Assembly: GCA_964436865.1 (NCBI GenBank) | Contig: CAYTFK010000123.1 | Coordinates: forward strand, 1 to 18,514 | Length of the DNA: 18,514 nt | Reading direction: 5' to 3' | Origin: JAXGPP01 sp964436865 | GTDB lineage: Bacteria > Planctomycetota > Planctomycetia > Pirellulales > Thermoguttaceae | In this document: in pieces, positions 15,178 through 18,514 of the stretch | How positions within the stretch are numbered: position 1 is the first letter of the stretch | How the letters are laid out: each line of letters begins with the position of its first letter | Position numbers and translations under genes: made by a program | The notes under the pieces: generated by a model | Told to the model about the DNA's origin: nothing | What the model saw: only the letters and a program-made list of their open reading frames with translations | Database searches by the model: none

Positions 15178-16863
15178 TCACTGGTTCACGCCCGGCACCT
15201 TCACCGGAAACACCGCATTCTCGTCCATCTCCTCCCGCAGAATCCGCACGGCCTCCGCAACGACCTCCGGGTGCTTAGCTGCCACGTCTTCTCGTTCCTG
15301 CGGATCGCGGGCCATGTCGTACACTTCCCACTCGCCCACCTTCTTGGTAGAAAGCCCCTGTCGCACGGCCTTGAACTTGCCCATTCGCACGGCCACCTGT
15401 CCGCCGTACTCGGGGAATACCCACACCATCGGGTTTCGCTTCGCCGGTGAACCCTCACCGGTGAGCACGGGCAACAGGCTCACGCCGTCGCGCTCGCCCG
15501 GCACGTCGCGTTTGACCACGTCGCACAGCGTGGCGAAATGGTCGGGGAAGTAGCACGGGTAGTCGCTCGTCGTCCCGGCCGCCACGCGCGCCGGCCAGCG
15601 GACGACCAGCGGCACGCGAATGCCCCCCTCGTACACGCTCCCCTTGAACGCCCGCAAACCCCGCGTGCTGTTGAAGAACGCCGCATCGACCCCGCCGACG
15701 CCGAACACCGGATCGTCTCGCTCGTGCGTCGTGCCGTTGTCGCTCGTGAACATTACCAGCGTGCGGTCGTCCAGCCCCAATTCATCGAGCGTATCGAGCA
15801 CCGCCCCCACGTGCTCGTCAAGGTTGGTGATCATCGCCGCATAGCCGGCCCGCGGCCGCGGATGCGGAAGGTAGCCGCACTGGCCGCGATACGGAGTGTC
15901 GTCCCACGACTCCGGATACGACTCCACCAGTCGCCGCGGCGGGTGCATCGCTACGTGCGGCTCAATGAACGGCAGGTAAAGGAAGAACGGCTCGCCGGCA
16001 TGCTCCTTGATAAACTTCACCGCCTCCCGCTCCATCAGGTCCGACGAATAGTTCTCCCCCAGCCAGTCCTCCATCCGCACCGGCCCCTCCGGCTGCCGGG
16101 CGTGGCCGGGGATCGGCCGCTCGTTGATCACCACCCGCTCCTGGTTCCGCCACAGGTGCGGCGGAAAATACGAATGCGCCACGCTCTGGCAGTTGTAGCC
16201 GTAGAACAGATCGAACCCCTGGCGATTCGGATCGCCGCTGCTCCCCACGGGGCCGAGCCCCCACTTGCCCATCGCACCCGTAACGTAACCCGCCTGCTTC
16301 ATCACCTCGGCGATCGTCAGCGCTTCGTCCGGTATCGGATACTGCCCCTCCACCGCCTGTCCTTCGGCGTCGGTCGCCTTGCGATTGCCGCGAACCGTCG
16401 TGTGTCCCGTGTGCAGTCCGGTCATCAGCACATTTCGCGACGGCGCGCAGACCGGGGCGCCTGAGTAGTGCTGCGTAAACCGCATTCCCTGCCGGGCCAG
16501 CCGGTCGATGTTCGGCGTGCGGATCTTCTCCTGCCCGTAGCATCCCAGTTCGCCCCAGCCCAGATCATCGGCGACGATGAGCACGATGTTCGGTCGGGCG
16601 GCTCGCTCCGGTGTTTCTGCCGCTCGCGCCCGCCCCGTCATCATCATCGCCGCCACGCCGCCCACCAGAAGCAAGGCAAACCAACCCGTTCGATGAGCGG
16701 AATGCGCGCTAAACCAAGCCGTGTGGAATCGCAGCGGGCGTTCACAACTCAGACGGGGACTGGTCCGTTCTTCGGTGAACCAGGCCCGGTCTGACAGGTA
16801 ATCCGATGGCCGAAAACACTGACCTGTCCGCTTCGGTCGCACGTGAACAGTTGCGAATCGCAT
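15178..16863 (-). CDS. Type I sulfatase, secreted
   Basis: I take the ATG at 16863, giving 561 residues. A hydrophobic signal (GWFALLLVGGVAAMMMTG) begins only near residue 60, followed by ARAAE. No ATG, GTG or TTG lies close upstream of it, so the N-terminus is unusually long or the true start is non-standard. The sulfatase fold begins at RPNIVLIVADDLGWGELGCY; Asp99 and Asp100 are metal ligands. C-A-P-S-R near residue 139 is the type I sulfatase site, whose Cys must be converted to formylglycine by a separate enzyme not in this window. Further family signs are TIAEVMKQAGYVTGAMGKWG, FFLYLPFIEPHV and VMFTSDNG. It hydrolyses a sulfate ester; the substrate, probably a sulfated polysaccharide, is unknown. 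The end FPVKVPGVNQ is normal. Confidence 0.92.
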   Translation of the reverse strand: MRFATVHVRPKRTGQCFRPSDYLSDRAWFTEERTSPRLSCERPLRFHTAWFSAHSAHRTGWFALLLVGGVAAMMMTGRARAAETPERAARPNIVLIVADDLGWGELGCYGQEKIRTPNIDRLARQGMRFTQHYSGAPVCAPSRNVLMTGLHTGHTTVRGNRKATDAEGQAVEGQYPIPDEALTIAEVMKQAGYVTGAMGKWGLGPVGSSGDPNRQGFDLFYGYNCQSVAHSYFPPHLWRNQERVVINERPIPGHARQPEGPVRMEDWLGENYSSDLMEREAVKFIKEHAGEPFFLYLPFIEPHVAMHPPRRLVESYPESWDDTPYRGQCGYLPHPRPRAGYAAMITNLDEHVGAVLDTLDELGLDDRTLVMFTSDNGTTHERDDPVFGVGGVDAAFFNSTRGLRAFKGSVYEGGIRVPLVVRWPARVAAGTTSDYPCYFPDHFATLCDVVKRDVPGERDGVSLLPVLTGEGSPAKRNPMVWVFPEYGGQVAVRMGKFKAVRQGLSTKKVGEWEVYDMARDPQEREDVAAKHPEVVAEAVRILREEMDENAVFPVKVPGVNQ

Positions 16864-17138
16864 CGCAGGGCCTCGCCACGCTGAATGACTGTTCGACCGT
16901 GCCACTCGCCCGGTCGCATCAGTCGCCCAGTATCGTCCCCCACGCCAGGCCGGTCAACTCGCGCCCCCGCTGCCCGATCGCCCCCTGCCGGACACTCAAA
17001 CCGCAGTTTCCGCGAATCGGCCGCCCATCCGGGCGGCAAGGCTTGCCCGCAGACAATGCTTCGCCCGCACCAAGGGCACCTCCCCGATACCAGTCTGGCA
17101 TGGGCCGTGATGCACTGCGGTTCCGGCACAGTAATCAT
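16749..17138 (-). CDS. Possible short CxxC zinc-ribbon-like protein (129 codons), doubtful
   Basis: An ATG at 17138 opens a 129-codon frame beginning MITVPEPQC and containing GRCPWCGRSIVCGQ (residues 19-32) and FECPAG near 49-54. The CPWCG unit recalls zinc-ribbon N-termini in planctomycete proteins. The remainder is Gly/Arg-rich and less convincing, and its last 115 bases overlap the proposed N-terminal extension of the sulfatase in another frame. Both cannot easily be right: if this gene is real, the sulfatase probably starts later. It may also be a decayed fragment. No good ribosome-binding site is visible. Confidence 0.25.
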   Translation of the reverse strand: MITVPEPQCITAHARLVSGRCPWCGRSIVCGQALPPGWAADSRKLRFECPAGGDRAAGARVDRPGVGDDTGRLMRPGEWHGRTVIQRGEALRCDSQLFTCDRSGQVSVFGHRITCQTGPGSPKNGPVPV

Positions 17139-17203
17139 CCCCGTGAGTCAACGGTCGGCATGGCGGTCGCCGTGCCTACACCCTTTTTCACACCCTACAA
17201 CGA

Positions 17204-17617
17204 CTACTCCACCAACTCGTCCGAGCCTGAGCCAGTCTGAGGCGACTCGGTCTTGCCGCTGTGCTCCGGTTGGTGCGACTTCTTTGCCGCTTCGCGACGG
17301 CCGACCGCAAGTCCGACAACCCATCCGGCAACTGCACCGACCATCATGTACCGGAATTCGTCGCCGGGCTCGTAGGGCGGGTGAATCGGTGGGCAGAAGA
17401 TCAGCCCGACCAATGCCCCGAGTCCACAGGAGATAGCCGACCGAATGATCGATCCCGCGTCGCGGCGTTTCGCAATCAGGACGATGCCAGAGAGTGTAGT
17501 CGCTGCAATAACGGCGAAAGCGATGCTCCATGGCCCGAATCGCCTGGTATTCCCCAGAGCCGCAGCGAAGATAAGTAGGATAAGCAATAGCCGACGGATG
17601 CTGAATTGCAGCGGCAT
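17204..17617 (-). CDS. Small membrane protein (137 aa), unknown function
   Basis: The protein has 137 residues. It starts MPLQFSIRRLLLILLIFAAA, a basic and then hydrophobic N-terminus common in planctomycete membrane proteins. Three to four hydrophobic stretches follow: about 6-22, about 29-48 (WSIAFAVIAATTLSGIVLIA), about 57-75 (IIRSAISCGLGALVGLIF) and about 90-105 (YMMVGAVAGWVVGLAVG). The tail after GRREAAKKSH is polar and probably cytoplasmic. No motif assigns a function. The ATG at 17617 is used because it opens the first helix; upstream GGTGG is a weak ribosome-binding site. It lies upstream of the sulfatase on the same strand, but about 340 bases away, so co-transcription is not assumed. 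Confidence 0.65.
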   Translation of the reverse strand: MPLQFSIRRLLLILLIFAAALGNTRRFGPWSIAFAVIAATTLSGIVLIAKRRDAGSIIRSAISCGLGALVGLIFCPPIHPPYEPGDEFRYMMVGAVAGWVVGLAVGRREAAKKSHQPEHSGKTESPQTGSGSDELVE

Positions 17618-17946
17618 ATGCCACCATTTCGAAACGGCTGGTCTGTACCAACGAGAGGCGCGTGCACCACCGCCCGTGCCGGACCGTCAACGGTTGAACT
17701 GGAGTTGGTTCTATTGAACTTCAGGTTGATAGTCGAGCGAGGGCGACCAACGGGAGCCCGGCTTGAGGAAAAGAGGTTTGAAGGTGTTGCGTCATCAATT
17801 TGAACACCAATAATATGCCTCCGTCACCTGCACCACGCTGAAGGTGGCGACGCTTTGCGAATGTGCCGTGTTGCCGGAAGGTCGGACCGCGTGCAGGGAC
17901 CGGTCAGTACTTCCGACTCCCTTTTTCCGCACCGTCTCGTCACCCT

Positions 17947-17980
17947 CTTTCTCGTGCTTTCCTTCTTTCGTGCTTTCGTG
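17947..17980. repeat. Short tandem repeat of a CTTTCGTG unit
   Basis: CTTTCGTG occurs twice in tandem (17965-17972, 17973-17980), and a variant CTTTCTCGTG lies at 17947-17956. On the minus strand these read CACGAAAG. Similar CACGAAAG strings are, from memory, common between genes in some planctomycetes; this is recollection, not a search. Confidence 0.55.
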
Positions 17981-18072
17981 ACCCTTTCGCCAGTCCGCCC
18001 GCCATCCCCCATTGGCTCGCATCTTCATCGCCCCCCTCCGCGACTTCCGCGTGAACTCTCCTTCCCGCTCAC

Positions 18073-18115
18073 CTGCAAATCGCACCTCTCTCACTCTTCA
18101 ATCTGCAATTTGCAC
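18073..18115. repeat. Degenerate direct repeat CTGCAAnnnGCAC
   Basis: CTGCAAATCGCAC (18073-18085) recurs as CTGCAATTTGCAC (18103-18115), 30 bases apart, with two differences. Both lie in the pyrimidine-rich tract and resemble degenerate intergenic repeats. Two copies are too few to define a family. Confidence 0.4.
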
Positions 18116-18182
18116 TTTTCATTTTTCAATCCCCATTTCCCCCCTCTTCAAAAAATCTCTCCGCTCCCCCCAAGATTTCCTC

Positions 18183-18211
18183 TTGCGATCTAGGTCACGC
18201 ATAATATATAT
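18183..18211 (+). promoter_or_regulatory. Weak promoter-like element with AT run
   Basis: TTGCGA (18183-18188) and TATATA (18205-18210) are spaced by 16 bases, close to sigma-70 spacing, and the AT run is the only one of its kind in a GC-rich window. No convincing gene follows, so this may be chance or serve a transcript running past the right edge. Confidence 0.22.
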
Positions 18212-18238
18212 ATATGTACACTGACGTAGATCGGTCGC

Positions 18239-18256
18239 CCGGCGCATCCGCGCCGG
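18239..18256. repeat. Perfect GC-rich hairpin
   Basis: CCGGCGC (18239-18245), loop ATCC, GCGCCGG (18250-18256). The stem is stable and lies about 30 bases after the AT run. It is not followed by T residues. Function unknown. Confidence 0.4.
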
Positions 18257-18491
18257 CCTCCGCAAAAGCCCCTCGCCGGGCCCCGCGCCCAGTCCGCGCG
18301 CCCGCGCGATCGTCCCATAATTCACCCCACACGAAAGGTCCTGTTCCATGCATCGCTCTCCATCCCTCCCGTGGCACGGACTTCCAGCCCATCTTCTTTC
18401 TTCCCGCCCCGCCTTCCCAACTACATCTCTCCGCGTCAACAACACTCTCCACCCACCAGCCCCTCTACGAACTTCAACACTCGACCCAAAA

Positions 18492-18510
18492 GACGTAGAA
18501 AACTTACGTC
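18492..18510. repeat. Short inverted repeat at the right edge
   Basis: GACGTA (18492-18497) and TACGTC (18505-18510) flank a seven-base centre. The string GACGTAGA also occurs at 18223-18230. It could be a protein-binding site for a gene beyond the edge; the evidence is thin. Confidence 0.25.
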
Positions 18511-18514
18511 AACG

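Larger units (their letters stand above)
17618..18514. other. Long gene-poor region, pyrimidine-rich on the plus strand
   Basis: I find no convincing gene in these roughly 900 bases; open frames here have low-complexity or erratic composition. From about 17918 to 18180 the plus strand is strongly pyrimidine-rich, with few G residues and many CTTT, CCTC and CCCC runs, unlike the coding DNA. The stretch contains short degenerate repeats (17947-17980, 18073-18115), an AT run (18200-18215) and two small inverted repeats near the right edge. It may hold the promoter of the membrane-protein gene (17617, minus strand) close to its left end. A non-coding RNA is possible but I cannot support one. Confidence 0.6.

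Noticed and set aside
17947..18115. Possible CRISPR array from short repeats
   Set aside because: Units are 8-13 bases, only two or three copies, irregularly spaced and degenerate; no cas genes are present.
18214..18498. Plus-strand open frame of 94 codons after the AT run
   Set aside because: Product dominated by Ala, Pro, Ser and Arg with no motif or ribosome-binding site, in a region of odd composition.

Overview
The window looks like part of a planctomycete chromosome, most likely from the Pirellulales and relatives. This rests on protein content, since no rRNA or other phylogenetic marker is present. The supporting signs are: a secreted type I sulfatase with a C-x-P-S-R site; a large secreted FAD oxidoreductase with carbohydrate-binding-like flanks; a BBP7-type outer-membrane barrel; a Hanks kinase with a polytopic C-terminal half next to an FHA protein; many signal peptides; high GC; and few strong Shine-Dalgarno sites. 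I see no tRNA, rRNA, CRISPR array, transposase or phage gene.

Layout. Positions 1-1700 (minus strand) hold a BBP7-like barrel protein, cut by the left edge, and a small secreted protein. At 2036-3859 (plus) is a secreted HEAT-like repeat protein. It converges on a minus-strand group at 3926-6808: a membrane-anchored trypsin-like protease, a 40-codon small protein, a ribbon-helix-helix-like protein with a perfect 15-bp palindrome just upstream of its start, and a CinA-like/nucleotidyltransferase fusion. Positions 7056-12078 (plus) form the most coherent block: a membrane-anchored coiled-coil protein, a two-domain FHA-like protein, a transmembrane Ser/Thr kinase and a four-helix membrane protein. 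I read this as one phospho-signalling module at a membrane. At 12164-14968 (plus) is the FAD oxidoreductase, convergent with the sulfatase at 15178-16863 (minus); the pair would fit breakdown of sulfated polysaccharide. Upstream of the sulfatase on the same strand are a doubtful short CxxC protein and a small membrane protein (17204-17617).

Positions 17618-18514 hold no convincing gene. The stretch contains short degenerate repeats, a strongly pyrimidine-biased tract on the plus strand, an isolated AT run and short inverted repeats.

The points most worth a second look are the kinase-FHA-coiled-coil-membrane block, the CinA-NadD-like fusion whose CinA half seems to lack the usual motifs, the palindrome before the RHH-like gene, and two start sites (985 minus, 12164 plus) whose ribosome-binding sites lie inside perfect inverted repeats. 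Nothing here can be called a new defence or mobile system from sequence alone.
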